From Eukaryota sp. TZLM1-RC (taxonomy: Eukaryota > Metamonada: BaSk clade), in the NCBI GenBank assembly GCA_040285825.1, contig JAUPSS010000004.1, forward strand, positions 4,471,658 through 4,535,657: a stretch of DNA of 64,000 bases, given 5' to 3'. Each line of letters starts with the position of its first letter. Position 1 is the first letter of the stretch. Below the pieces are notes generated by a model. That model was not told where the DNA came from and did no database searches. It worked only from the letters and a program-made list of their open reading frames with translations. The position numbers were made by a program, and so were the translations under genes. This document shows positions 30,822-42,674 of the stretch, in pieces.

Positions 30822-31433
30822 AACAATTTTGTTCAAAAAAAAGTTATGTATGCAATGCCTGAATTCTTCTTCACTAAGGCAGGTATCGCCATATGGAGAT
30901 TACAAAACAGAATTTTGTTTGAATTAGAAGGATAAAAATGACAATTGAGATTTACCTAAAGTTCGGTGTTGTTTGATTTTTTTACCACACCGTGTGACAA
31001 TGTGACATAAGATGTGAACCTTTTTCATTTGAGTAAACTAAACTCCATTCTACTGAAACCTCAAAAATTAATGATATTATTTTTGGACTTAGACTCACTT
31101 CAATAACCTGTGTGGTTGAACAAATATCCTTCAAGGATTTTCTCGATGACATGTTTACCTGAATCAGGGACTGCGAATGCCCTAAGTATATTAACATCGT
31201 TAGGATCGTCAGCAGTATAAATTTTGTAGTAGCTCTCCGATACTTTTGTTTGTTCACCGGTCGTCAAGTTCATTATTGAAATTATAGAGTTGCAAGGATT
31301 TACTATAACTAGATATGTACCTCACCATGATCTGTGTAATTTATTTCATTGTTTTGTATTTTGAAGAGTGTAGTCACCATTATTAAATGTGTTTTCTTTA
31401 GTTTCTTTTTTATGACTGGGAATGTTTACTTGG
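30822..31433. other. Intergenic, no supported gene
   Basis: A 91-aa minus-strand frame (31257-30982) has a hydrophobic N-terminal part but no recognisable domain; I do not call it. Confidence 0.45.
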
Positions 31434-31563
31434 TGTTAGCCTTGGATAATTTTTATAATTGATAGTATTATAGTTTCGTAGTGTACTTGCGCCTTTGCGC
31501 TTAAGCCGAAGAAAACCATTTTGCCTTCGTAATAAATTGCTTTGCTTTTACGTATGCTATGTC
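31434..31563 (+). repeat. Left LTR of the decayed element
   Basis: About 130 bp, starting TGTTAG. Shares long blocks with 38287-38425. The gag ATG (31559) overlaps its last bases. The exact right edge is uncertain. Confidence 0.75.
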
Positions 31564-34557
31564 TAACCCATCCAGCTCATCAATAGCTTTTGGATCCATT
31601 TCGTTGGGTTTTGTAAACGCTTCCGAGCCTGGTAGGACTGATCCTCCTCCAGCTCAAAATATGAGTTTTTCCTCCCGAACTCAGTCGGAAGCACAACACC
31701 CCTCTTCAACTGGGACCGAGGGAAGCTATAATTCTCCTCCTACTACGTTGACGCCTCCTTCTGGAGATATTGTCACACCAACCAGTTTTACGGGTTCTTT
31801 CCAAACTGCTCAGTTGGAAACAAAACCACCCTCTGCTGGTGAGGAAAGTGTTACTTCCTCTCATCCTCAGGTTCGGGATACTATTCCATTTTCGAGTTCC
31901 TGTAGTTCCTATCTGCTTCTTCGTTTCCCCTTCCAACGTTAAAAATTCTATCCCTCTTTCTCCTCCCCCTGAATCAGTGGAAAAAAATGAAAACCTTCTT
32001 TTAGTCCGGAACATTTCAACACTTTAGACGAATAACTAAAGTACGTTATCCATGAAACTGACCCTGACTCGGCCAGCAATAAAATATCCTAGTGGTTAAA
32101 GCTCAAGATGGAAGAGTCTCCCTCTTCACCCATTGTGCTCCCGTCGTTCCTTCCACTTCTTCTTCGGAAGTCCCTGAGGAAGGTACTCAACATCCGGAAC
32201 ATCCACCTCCTCCTGAATCTCCTGCTGGCAATTAAACCCCTACTACTCCTTCTTTGGAAGATCCGGTAGTAGTTTCTCAAAACACTTTTGCTCCTACTAC
32301 GGTACTTCCTACAGCAGCTCATTCAACTCCTCCTATTTCTTCTTCGGAGGTTCCTACTAGGGGAGTTATCCATATCCCTCCAACCACTGGCCAGTCTCCT
32401 CAGCAAGGTCAGTTGCTTTCTTCTGCTCCTGCAGCTTAGCAGGTGTTTAGTGCTTCCTAGCCTAACATTTATCGAGCTCCCAGTCAGTCGCAAGAATCAG
32501 ATTCTCCTCTGTTTCTGTTCAGCACAGGACTGAAGCTCAAACTTTAGTTTTCAGTGCTGGCATTGATTTAATGCAAGAAAATCCTATTTCGACTCAACCA
32601 AATGAACTTATTTCTGCTTTACCCCCATTTTGGGGTCCAGAAATAGCTAATAACCACGGCGTTAAGATCCGTAGAAGAATTGGCCCCACTGCTTCTTCAC
32701 TAAAGAAGTAGATAATTTCACTGTCCGATGTGACCCACCACCTAACTACCCTCAACGTGATGTCGTAGGATGTTTAAGAACTTCCCATGAAGGAATACAG
32801 AGAATCTTCGCTGGCGACGAGCTGAATCTCTTCCTCAATCGGTACAATTCTTGTCCTCTTCCTAGGTTTAGCACTGGGTACAACGCATCTTTAAATATTT
32901 ATAAAACAGAGAATTCAGAACAGGATGGTGGTTCACGTATACTACGGATTTTCAGAGACTCACTTCCAGAATTGCTGGCCAGACCATTGCACGTCTTTTT
33001 TTGGCCCCGAACACAGAAGAAATGGGCCTTTTAGGGATGTTCTTATGAACGTCCAAGAGAACACGAGCGTCACCAACTCAAGTTCTCTACTTTGGGTTTA
33101 TGTCAATGGAACCTTAACTAGTAATTATCCTAGCGACAATAAACCAGTAGAACTAAGAACCTCTGATCCTGACCTTGTTGAAACAGACACAGTTTTTTGA
33201 TCTTTGAGCATTGAGCCTCAAGATCACCAACCAGATAAACCCATGAAGACATCAACTGCAAACACTTCTGAGACAGTGCAACAACCTGCAGTAGCCCAGT
33301 CCTCAGTTCGTGCGGCTCCTTCCCAGGTTCTTCAAGACCTCAGGCCTCTAGGAGTTACTCCTTTCAACACCCACATAGCACGTAAATATTCTAACAGTTT
33401 ACTTATGGTATTTATGGCAGCTACACATGATAAAGATAGAGATAGACAAAGAAGTGAACGTCCTAGAAAACCCACTGTTAAAGCCAACGATATCTCCGAC
33501 TCCGTTAAAATCTTGCAATTGATCTTTAGATTCATTCTGTACGCTAAAACTGAGAAGACTATTGAAGAAAGAAACATCAATGAATCTGATCCTACTCAAG
33601 TCAGCCTAGCAAAAGAAATGTCTGAGCTCAGGAAACAGCTAAAAAAACGCTTCCGTACCCTGCTACTTTTCAGTCAATTAGTAGAGAAAACAGTATTTTT
33701 CCGCTGAATCAAAGATAATGCAATTCTCTCCACAAGTGGGATTGATCCAGAGTAGCGGATAGCCCCGCAGGATAGCCTCGTGCGTAACTCTAGAATGTTT
33801 AGCCGCTGCGAGAGCTCAAGGTAGGTTCTCCTCTTTATCAAATAGCATTTTAGCCATCAATAACATTGACGAGCAACAAATTTGGAGAATCAATCCTCCA
33901 CCTGATTCAATACAGGACCTTAGAAATTTAGAGGAACCACTTTATAGAATTTAAATGAATTGAAATATTCAAATTTTAGGAATCGCTGGGGCGACTTTAC
34001 TGTGAGATTGTCGAAAACAGTTTCACGAAGTACCACCATTCCTAATTTCAGATCAACTGATCGAGCCATGTATGGCCAACGCTTCCTTCAGCGTATTCAA
34101 AATTGTAGATTGCCACCCATATGATTGATTCCGTCGGCATCCAAGCAATCAGCGACAATTTGAATACAGTAGGTTCACCCCAAATGTTTGGCAACATCAT
34201 ACTTTACAACAATTTTTGGACATCCTGGCTGAATACATGAATTGGTGTTCAACAAGATCCTATAACAAGCAAAGGAACAACATAAATGACGGTGACCAAC
34301 AACATATGGGTCACTATGTCAGAAATTACTCAAAGGACAAACAACGCATAAGCAAATTCAAGCCCGCGGGCCCTAGCAATGTAGATCAAGCTCATTTCCG
34401 TAAATGGAGCAAGACACAAATAAAGCAGGAAAGAAATAAAGCTGGTCTCTGCAGATTTTGTGGTAATCCTGGCCACACCATTAAAGAATGTCCTGACCCT
34501 GATTGTCAACGGTCAAAGCAGTGGCGCGATGCCAGTCCTGAAGCAGTTCAAGCCTAA
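31559..34557 (+). pseudogene. Gag remnants of the decayed element, with CCHC knuckle
   Basis: Low-complexity Pro/Ser/Thr-rich start (31559-31942), then broken frames (33204-33707, 34216-34557). The last carries the canonical nucleocapsid knuckle CRFCGNPGHTIKEC (C-x2-C-x4-H-x4-C). Multiple stops and shifts; not functional. Confidence 0.7.
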
Positions 34558-34735
34558 TTGGTCAAAGGTAGTAGCAAGAGTAGAGGCAAATTTAGACGTA
34601 GAGGAAGAGGCAAGGAACTTTTCAGTGATAATAAACGTACACATAAATATTCGTTGTGTTCTGGAGCAAGATGACTCTTCAATAAGCAAAACACAACAGA
34701 AGTAGACCTCCATCTCCAACCCATGGATAAAGTCT

Positions 34736-36758
34736 TTGACTAATCAATTCGCTACCCTCTATAACGAACCAGCCACAACTGACGAAACATCACATGGATT
34801 CTGTTTCAACAACGAGTTCGACATAAGCCCAGATTTAGAGACCCACAACGATATCTTCATGATTCGCACCTCAGATAGCGCATGCAAAAAATTTAAAATT
34901 GAAATTTTCTATAAATAACCGCGAAATAGAAAGGATCATCGACTTTGGAGCCTCAATATCAGTCATTATTGTTGATTCAGCACAAAATGCAACATGGAAA
35001 CAACAAGACATTGCATAAACTTCCAGTTTGCAAACAAAATCACGTCTAAGTTTTTAGGGTCAGGAGAAGGCACGCTGAGTGTAACCCATATAGTACATGT
35101 GAAACATAACTTGGCCATAATCTCTGGCAAGAACATGTTACTTATTGGTAGGGACCAGCTTCATCATTTAGGCTTATTAAACGATGAAGGCCTCTTCATT
35201 AGGATGGATGAGGGGCATTGTACATTATTATTGCCTGAGGCTGAATTCAAACATCGAATCTGAATCTCCCAAGTCTCAGATGTCGTCAACGTCTCAGACG
35301 TTGGTTGCAGTACATACAGTCTTCTGGTTGCACCATTAACTTTGACTGTGACAATGACAAAAAGGCCTTACTTTTAACCTTGAAAGATTTCGAAGAAACA
35401 ATCACCATTAAGCCGCATGCTAACGGAATTAATTATCCCCCTATGGAGATCAACTTTTATAATAAAAGGGTTCGAGTGAGACGAGCCTTTCGTAGGTTAA
35501 ACCCCGAGAAGCAGAAAGTCGCCGAACAGATCTTTGACGAACTCATCGAGTCTGGATTTGCTGTTTCATCGAACGATGAGTTCAGCTCTCCAGTATGTCT
35601 TGTGGTAAACCCTAATCATCGTAAGCCTGGCCTCATCAGTGATTAAAGTGGCAAGGACGGAGTCAACGCCAACACAGTTCCCGTTGAACCTAATCATCGA
35701 AAAATTTCCGATGGGCTAGTCTTCCTTTCGGAAGCCAATTTTATCAGCACTCTTGACTTCCCAAAGCCTTTTGACAACTGAAAATTGCAGAAATGAACTG
35801 AGAGAAGACCGCCTTCAGCATTCTTGGAAAAATTATCATGTTCAAACGTGCAGCTTTCGGCCTCAAGAACGTTTCTGTAGTATTTCAGAACGTTATGGCA
35901 GACATCTTCTCCGGAGACGGTGTATTCATCTATATAGATGACATCATTGTAGTAGGTAGAGCATTCAACCAGTTCCTCGAACGTCTCCCATGTGTTGTCG
36001 AGAAAGCTCAAACCCGTAGAGCTTGCTTTGGATTGCCCAAATGCAATTTTGTGTTCTCTAGACACCCCATAAAAATCCTTGGCAAATAATTCCAAAACAA
36101 AACCAGGACTATAAATCCCACACATACAGAGTCTTTACCCAACCTCCCCAAATTTAAGCCTGTAAAAGACACCCGTAGCCTAATCGGTGCTTGTGGGCTG
36201 CCCCAGGTAACCAAAAATGTTGCCCCGATCATCAAATTAACGCACGGCAAATTACACTGCTTGCAGTGGCCAGACACTCACAACATCCATATAGCCAAAA
36301 TCAAACGTTTGATCGCAGAGCATATGCTCTTAAACTTATCTTCAGTGGATAACAAAGTACTCATCAGTTGTGATGCGTTCAATATAGCAGTAGTAGGCGG
36401 CGTGATTTGGGAACAAATGAAAGCCATTGAGGATCTTGGTACTTCCATACTGAATAGAAAATGTAGACCAATCAGCTTCTTCAGCAAATTGTTGACTAAC
36501 TCCCAGCAAAATTGGCTCATGGTACAGAAAATGCTTTATGCTATTCTTCTTATCTTTACCGAAAGTGGCTTCGAGAACTACATCAAAGGAAGGCGTCTGA
36601 TCATATTCACACATCATCAAAATCTTACTTATATGCTCACCGCTCCAAACAAGAATAGAATAGAAGGAGGTGGCTCCCCATCTTTTCCGAGTTCCTATTC
36701 GACATTGTTCACACAAAAGGGGAAGAGAACCATCAAGCGGGCACGCTATCTAGAATAG
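34736..36758 (+). pseudogene. Protease, RT and RNase H remnants
   Basis: 34994-35263 matches the region after the protease active site (MLLIGRDQLHHLG). 35305-35646 is the start of RT (RRLNPEKQKVAEQIFDELIE). 35838-36089 has RT core FKRAAFGLKNV and YIDDIIVVG. 36261-36758 is RNase H. The blocks lie in different frames with stops between them. Confidence 0.78.
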
Positions 36759-37063
36759 TACCGCCCCAAGACAATCCCACCATCAACCATTTGGTCCATT
36801 CCAACGACCAAGAAATTCACTCTATTTACATCACAAATAGTATCTATGAAACTGAAACCGAAAGATACTTCGTTAAAGATCTCTTCATCCCTCAAAATAA
36901 ATGCTCCAATGACCTTCCATTCTTCTAGCCGTGGCTCTGCAAGATCAGGTCCGTACAAAAGCGAGGTTTCGCTGAACAGGACACCTCGTTCAACAACTGT
37001 ACTCTGGATAGCCGTTTAGATCTATATCTAACACCAGAGCGCAAAATCGTAATTCTACAATCA

Positions 37064-37783
37064 ATGGTTAAGGATACGCTTAACCTCTGGCATGGACTCC
37101 CGCAAGTTGGCCACTCCAGTAAGGTAGAAAGTCTCCTCAGACTTGAGAACAGCGACTACTGGTGGCCTGACATGCTTTCCAACAAGAGCAAGCACGTCCT
37201 AGAATGTTTCCTCTGTCAGAAGACAGCAGTAGTCCCCAAATTGCATGTCCCTACAACTGGTTCCTTGTGGGCTGACAGACCATTTGCAAGAGTTAACGTC
37301 GACGTCATTGGTCCTCTTCCAGAAGATCAAGACGGCCACAAATACATCGTCGTATTTGTTGACAGCTTCACGAGGTTCACTCTTATAGTTCCTTTTAATA
37401 AATTAAACGCCACCCTTACCGCTGACGCGCTCATATTGAAGGCGTGTGTCATATTCGTCAAACCGTTCCTAGTTCATAGTGATAACGGGCCAGAGTTCTC
37501 CAAAGCTGTCTTCAACGCTCTATGTCAGTTTTTGGGTATAGAGGTCTCAAAGTCCGTCCCTCACTTTTCGCAATCCAACGGTTTAGTTGAACGCCGTAAC
37601 CGCGATATTTTTCAGAATCCGAGGAAGCTGCTTGTAGATTTTAATGCCTACAACACATGGTCAGAGTACTTCCCATATGTACAATTGTTTATCAACTCTT
37701 CTAAGAGTTCGATACCAGCTTACACACCAGATGAGCTCATTTTTTCAGATTTTAGCCCAAAGCTGACCCCGACAAAATCATAG
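37064..37783 (+). pseudogene. Integrase of the decayed element
   Basis: 239 residues with the HHCC zinc domain (HGLPQVGHSSK ... CFLCQKT) and the DDE core: NVDVIGPL, VHSDNGPEF, SNGLVERRNRD. Frame 37904-38170 and the following bases carry remnants of the C-terminal chromodomain-like part (AAAGDAKKQVIQKVL), out of frame with the core. Confidence 0.82.
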
Positions 37784-38286
37784 AAACTCTTGACACCTCA
37801 ACGTCTGAGGCAACTTACATCAATGACATCCAATCTGAATTCGCTAAATTGAAGAAAAATCAAAAGGGAGCAGAGCGCCGTCAAGCTTCCAAATCTCCTC
37901 CACGTGATTCCCAAATCGAAGTTAATCCTTTTTCTCCAGGTCAACTGGTCAAGCGAGCTTCGCCTTCCACAGCTAAGTCATATGGTAACGATAGATAATG
38001 ATTTTTACTCCTGGGCTGCAGCCGGTGACGCCAAAAAACAGGTGATTCAGAAAGTCCTCAATCAGGATATTGATCATTACCAGGTCCATGGCCTGGCAAT
38101 CATATCATCACTGAGCAGGTTTCGACTATTGAGAACACCTCTGCTTTTAAAAAATTCTTCAAGTCTTTAGTTAATACTCGCTCTCGTCCTCGTCGCAGAC
38201 AGCGTTGTATTAATAATATTAGTAATAACAATTATGTTGATTCTACGCCTCCAAAACATCGACGCTCGAAAAGAAAGAAAGAGCAG

Positions 38287-38425
38287 TGATAGCCTTGGAT
38301 AATATTTATAGTTTATTAGTATTATAGTTTATTAGTATTATATTGTACTTGTGCCTTTGCCCTTAAGCTGAAGAAAACCATTTTGCCTTCGTGATAATTT
38401 AATTTGCTTTTACGTATGCTATGTC
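38287..38425 (+). repeat. Right LTR of the decayed element
   Basis: About 139 bp, starts TGATAG, preceded by a purine tract. Contains an extra TTTATTAGTATTATAG duplication compared with the left LTR. Confidence 0.75.
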
Positions 38426-38559
38426 CAGGTCATCATTGGTGATGCTGTGTTTCTTCCCATTTCTGTTGAAGACGTTCATTTTTGAACTAGAATTCGCGCA
38501 AAAGAGGAACGTTGGATTCAAAATAAAAATTGTGTCAAAAAACGTTAGCACATTCTGAT

Positions 38560-39057
38560 CTGGGGCTATCAAAGGACACAAACATCAGTTCATATGGAGT
38601 GTGAATTGTAAATTTACTTTGGATTGAATTGATTGAAGACTTGATTGAAGACTTGTAAAAGAACAACATCTCCTTTTTTTACGCGAAATACGTAAGCTAG
38701 TTTTTACAAAATTTCACAAAAAAGTTAGTGTTACAACTGTGCACAAATTACTAATCAAAAAACAATTTCACTCACAAAAAATGTGCTAATTTGATGATAC
38801 GAGCAAAAAAACTGATTCAAAACTTTGAATTAAGTTTTCGAAGACTTTTTGGTGTTGTTATTCAACGACAACTATTATTTATTGACGAAGTTTCGTTCAA
38901 ATCAGAACACTTTGTAAGAAAAACTTGTTGGAGACCTAAGGGAGTTCCAATTAATACTGAAAGACCGAACTTCAGGGAAGGGCAGGTGAGTTTCATGGTG
39001 GCAATTGATGTCAATGGACTAGTTGTTGATGGTGGCAATATTCAAAGATCATTTTGA
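38560..39057 (+). pseudogene. IS630/Tc1-mariner-type DDE transposase fragment
   Basis: In one frame (about 38705-38775) KVSVTTVHKLLIKKQFHSQK resembles the transposase helix-turn-helix region. In the next frame (38791-39057) LLFIDEVSFKSEH contains the first or second DDE carboxylates, with CWRPKGVP following, as in DDE_3 superfamily proteins. The N-terminal DNA-binding part, the last catalytic residue and terminal repeats are not seen. The fragment abuts the right LTR of the decayed gypsy element. Confidence 0.7.
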
Positions 39058-39130
39058 TTGAATAAAGTTTTAAATATGTATTCAAAATAAAAAAGGAACT
39101 TTTATCATCAAAAAACCAATACTATTATAA

Positions 39131-39330
39131 TACTATTAATCAGTATGCTGAGTGTCTTCAATATGCCATTATTAATCGATTACCTTGGTTTTTCAATCGA
39201 ATTAGAGAAGCTTTAGCTAGACAGCAAGCGGATCATGGTTTTGTAGGGGAAACCTTGGCTCAATGATTTTCGTCCCATTAGATATGAGTTGATTTTGTTA
39301 AGTGTGGAAGTTCAATAAATAGTGAAATTT
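39131..39330 (+). pseudogene. REL retrotransposon 3' end fragment
   Basis: Encodes AIINRLPWFFNRIREALARQ, nearly the same as the C-terminus at 12.3 kb, and continues into a matching 3' UTR (CGTCCCATTAG, TATGAGTT, TTCAATAAATA). Strongly 5'-truncated copy. Confidence 0.8.
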
Positions 39331-39687
39331 TACTCCTAGCATCATAAAGTTTATAGACACCATTAAATCTAAAATTTGTAGAAAATATCTCAACTCTTAT
39401 AGAAATGATTCAACTATGATAGAAAGTAGCATCGTTTTAGTTAATGGAGAGAACATTTCAGATCCTCATTTCGTCCAAGAAGCAAAAAATAAAACTTTGG
39501 ACCTCCAAAAAGTTTACAACATAATTGTTTTGAAATAATTCTGTTTATGTAAACCCTTTAAATAAACAAGCTCATGAACTGCTGGACAATTGAAGATGCT
39601 GGTAGTCACTTAAAAGTTCATGTTCTTATGGTACAGTTAAAATAATCTTCTCACATTAATGAGCTTTGTTCGCTGAATTTGCTACAT
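39331..39687. other. Intergenic, no gene seen
   Basis: AT-rich sequence with no recognised content between the REL fragment and the 3' end of the nitrilase-family gene. Confidence 0.45.
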
Positions 39688-40512
39688 CTATTGGGGACAA
39701 AACTGTCTTTTCAATTCAAAGGTCGGTATAGAATGCCTCATTACATTAACCTCGTTCAATGTCAGCTCCTGCACAAGAAACCCTTCCTCGTGATCAAGAG
39801 ACTGAACAATCTGCCCAGAAGGATTACAAATCATTGAATGTCCCCAAGATTCAAAAACACTGTTGGTGTCTCGAGCTATTGAAGCTGCAACAACAAAGGA
39901 CGCACTGTCCAGTGCTCGTGCCCTTAGCAAAAGCTCCCAATGTAACCGACCAGTGGGAACTGTAAAACAACCAGGAAAGACAAGAACATTGCATCCAGCA
40001 CAACGATAAAAATCGGCTAAATGTGGAAAGCGTAGATCAAAGCAAATTCCAACACCTATATTAAACTGCCCTATTGAAAACATAGCTGGTGACTTTCCAG
40101 CAGTCAATACTGAAGATTCTGTAAATTTGACATTCTCAAATGCAACGTCAAACAAATGAATCTTTCTATACTTACAGATGAGTTCCCCGACTGGGTTCCA
40201 AACAGTGCATGTGTTGTAAAGAAAGTCTCCATCCCTTTCTATAAACGTTCCACCCACAAGATAAATCGAGTGTTTAATGGCTTGTTCTTGTAAAAAGTTT
40301 GGTGTTTCTCCAGTAATGATATCCTCAGCAAAAGACGCAAAACTGTCAACTTTGTAGGGTGTTTGAAAGCACTCGGGAAGAATAACACAGCTGGCATTTT
40401 TCTTGACACATTTTTCAATGGCAGAGGCATAAATTCCGAAGCAGGAGGATTTAGAAGATGCTGTCATGTATTGGCACACACCAACAGTAAGGGTAGATAA
40501 ACCAGAAGACAT
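39688..40512 (-). CDS. Nitrilase-superfamily amidase, Nit2/omega-amidase-like
   Basis: 274 aa, typical of the family. The catalytic triad is visible: Glu in ILPECFQTPY (near residue 47), Lys in KYRKIHLFD, Cys in GVGICFDLRFP. Nit2-type residues follow: FPGCFTVPTGRLHWELLLRARALD, then SWGHSMICNPSGQI. Nit2 hydrolyses alpha-ketoglutaramate and alpha-ketosuccinamate to the keto acid and ammonia, in glutamine/asparagine transamination and metabolite repair. The Nit2 assignment over Nit1 or beta-ureidopropionase rests on the LFDVA and HWELLLRARA segments and is good but not certain. No targeting signal. The start ATG 40512 gives a short N-terminus before the first strand. Confidence 0.87.
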   Translation of the reverse strand: MSSGLSTLTVGVCQYMTASSKSSCFGIYASAIEKCVKKNASCVILPECFQTPYKVDSFASFAEDIITGETPNFLQEQAIKHSIYLVGGTFIERDGDFLYNTCTVWNPVGELICKYRKIHLFDVAFENVKFTESSVLTAGKSPAMFSIGQFNIGVGICFDLRFPHLADFYRCAGCNVLVFPGCFTVPTGRLHWELLLRARALDSASFVVAASIARDTNSVFESWGHSMICNPSGQIVQSLDHEEGFLVQELTLNEVNVMRHSIPTFELKRQFCPQ

Positions 40513-41005
40513 CAGCTTAATAGTTTGTTTGTTGGAGAAGGGAAATCATCTTTGTGAATTCTACCGTTTTGGGCCAAAGTTTTTACAAATACGGGGATCA
40601 ATACTACTACTGATAATGCTCCTAGTCGTAATTAAGAAATACTGCCTCCAAATCTTTATCTATAATTTTGATAAAAGGGCAAATTAAAAAAAAACAGGCA
40701 TCATATAAGATTATATCTTTAAAACATCTTCTGTCCAGATAAGAGGAACAAACTTTGAATTACGTTTTGCCTCATTAACTCAACTGCAATTGATCAGCAC
40801 AACAATTGAGGACAAAATTTGTTTCAGTAAGAGAATTGGTCTCAGAGAGAATGATTACTTTCTTATAAGCAGAGAAAAACTCAGTCCAAGATTTGTGATA
40901 TCAGGTAAATCTTCTCCTCTAATGAGATATGAATAACAAGTGTCAAAAGCATTCAAATTAGGAGACAAATTTATAGGTTTATCAAAGCAAAAAAAAGATT
41001 GATAT
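40513..41005. other. Intergenic, no gene seen
   Basis: Contains the upstream region of the omega-amidase-like gene; nothing else recognised. Confidence 0.45.
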
Positions 41006-42211
41006 TCAAATAGACACCTTCTCAAAGTAAACCTTGCCTAAATAACAACTAAGTATAACAAGGGCCGAACTAACACAAACAGACAGAGCAGAAAACCTCA
41101 AAAGCACCAAAACTTCCTCCACGCAAAACAAAACTAGAAATACTGAAGCATAGACATAAATTGGGGAAATGGAGAGCTTAATGCCGGACAGGACCAGCAA
41201 GGAGTACACACCAATGATGTAACTATATTTATAAGGAATCTTCTTCTCAACAGTGTAGATGAAAGACGCTAGACAAAATACAAAGTTGACAACGTGAAAG
41301 ATCCCTGCATCAAACAAATGTATGGAATCAGCAAGTCCTGAAGAAAATCTGTTCATCAGGAAATGAACTCCAATTCTGCTAAAAAGCACAAATCCAGAAG
41401 ATATTAATGAATTAAGTGCGGTTGTATCAGAGTTGAAGCCCAGAGCATAACCCATACCAAAGGCTGCCACCACAAATCCCAGTGCAGAAACAAGAGAAAG
41501 GCATGAAAGAACACCAAATGCGACAGAATGACATCTTAAAGTAGAGTAGACAGAAAACACCGTGGTTACCCCAAAATTAAACCACCTAGGACTTTGGTAT
41601 AACCCTGAGGCAATGCATTGTTGGGTTATGTTGAGCAGCAACGATAACAAGAAGTTCAGCTGAGAAGACTGGATCTGAGTTAACCAAATTGAAGGGAAGC
41701 CAACAATAAGCTGGACGATCAAGTAGGTACATTTAGGATAATGACTATAGATCTTGATTGTGTAAATTGATATCAATATCCATAATCTTTTGATAACAAA
41801 ATCTAGATTGAAAAGATAAAACAAATCAGTCAAAAAACGGTAAAAAGGCCTGATAATGTGGGAGTAAAAGACTCGAACAAATGCAAATACGAAGAAGAAG
41901 GAAGCAATTACTTGTAAGAAGGTCATGACATTCAGTAGTCCCTTAATCTTGTTGAAAAATCCCAAATTATTCAGATACTCCCGTAAATCTGCAGAAGAGG
42001 AAAACGATCGATCTGCTAGCCGCGAAGCCTCTCTGAGTGAAGACACTATTGTCGGGTTTCCCTGGTCAGATGAAAGTACCTTCTCATTAACCATTTGCTC
42101 AATGGTCTCCATTGATCCCATTAGCCGATAAAGTTGGTGTGAGGTATTGACACTGGAACAGAGGTAGGGGCACATAGTTAGCAGTAGAACAAGGTATAAC
42201 CGTTTCGACAT
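41006..42211 (-). CDS. Polytopic membrane protein of unknown family
   Basis: 401 aa. Residues 1-19 look like a cleavable signal peptide (SKRLYLVLLLTMCPYLCSS). A soluble stretch of about 70 residues follows, with charged and serine-rich parts (SLREASRLADRSFSSS). From about residue 90 on there are some eight to ten hydrophobic segments (for example VIASFFFVFAFVRVF, LGFVVAAFGMGYALGF). The arrangement of a short lumenal domain followed by a multi-pass region recalls ER or Golgi proteins such as the nucleus-membrane protein Brr6/Kar5 type, but I do not recognise a signature and make no assignment. Complete frame, ATG at 42211, no introns. Confidence 0.7.
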   Translation of the reverse strand: MSKRLYLVLLLTMCPYLCSSVNTSHQLYRLMGSMETIEQMVNEKVLSSDQGNPTIVSSLREASRLADRSFSSSADLREYLNNLGFFNKIKGLLNVMTFLQVIASFFFVFAFVRVFYSHIIRPFYRFLTDLFYLFNLDFVIKRLWILISIYTIKIYSHYPKCTYLIVQLIVGFPSIWLTQIQSSQLNFLLSLLLNITQQCIASGLYQSPRWFNFGVTTVFSVYSTLRCHSVAFGVLSCLSLVSALGFVVAAFGMGYALGFNSDTTALNSLISSGFVLFSRIGVHFLMNRFSSGLADSIHLFDAGIFHVVNFVFCLASFIYTVEKKIPYKYSYIIGVYSLLVLSGIKLSISPIYVYASVFLVLFCVEEVLVLLRFSALSVCVSSALVILSCYLGKVYFEKVSI

Positions 42212-42510
42212 TTGTAATCAAATCAATTTGGGTGCGCAATCAGACTTTTTAGTGAATATTCCCAGCCATCAGAAGCTTTATGATCGTGGAAATGCCATGG
42301 CACAAGTGGTTGCAGGTTCTCATCAATAGTTCTCTTCTTTAATAAATGATGAATTTAATAGTTGTTTATCCCAATCGTATAGTTGATTAGAAATGCACTT
42401 GTTGAAGGAATTAATTCTTTAATCACATGGACGTTTTTAATCCATTCAGTGCGAGTATCTTACATACATAACGTGTATGGTTGATTTGAAACAATTAACA
42501 TTCAAATAGA

Positions 42511-42591
42511 TGTTGGCGCCCTAAGGCTTTTATAATATGAATAGAAAATAAATTATCTTTATCTCAACCACTTTTGCAACCTAAGGCAACA
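42511..42591 (+). repeat. 5' LTR, 81 bp, with a 28-bp deletion
   Basis: Terminal inverted TGTTG...CAACA. It lacks 28 bp (a CTTTTCCTCATT-containing direct repeat) that both other LTR copies (49497-49605 and 50664-50773) have. Confidence 0.9.
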
Positions 42592-42674
42592 ATAATTATT
42601 GGCCGTATTAGGTTATAGGTATACCGTTTACACAACTCACAGCTATCAAACAGAGGATATCTTCAGCAGATATC

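Larger units (their letters stand above)
31434..38425 (+). mobile_element. Decayed Ty3/gypsy-like LTR retrotransposon
   Basis: Bounded by two related direct repeats (31434-31563 and 38287-38425) that share GCCTTGGATAAT, GAAAACCATTTTGCCTTCGT and GCTTTTACGTATGCTATGTC. Between them lie gag, zinc knuckle, protease, RT, RNase H, integrase and chromodomain-like segments in Ty3/gypsy order, split by many stops and frameshifts. A purine-rich tract (38268-38286, ending AGCAG) abuts the right LTR, as a polypurine tract should. It is related to, but clearly diverged from, the element at 42.5-49.6 kb, and much older judging by its damage. Confidence 0.85.
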
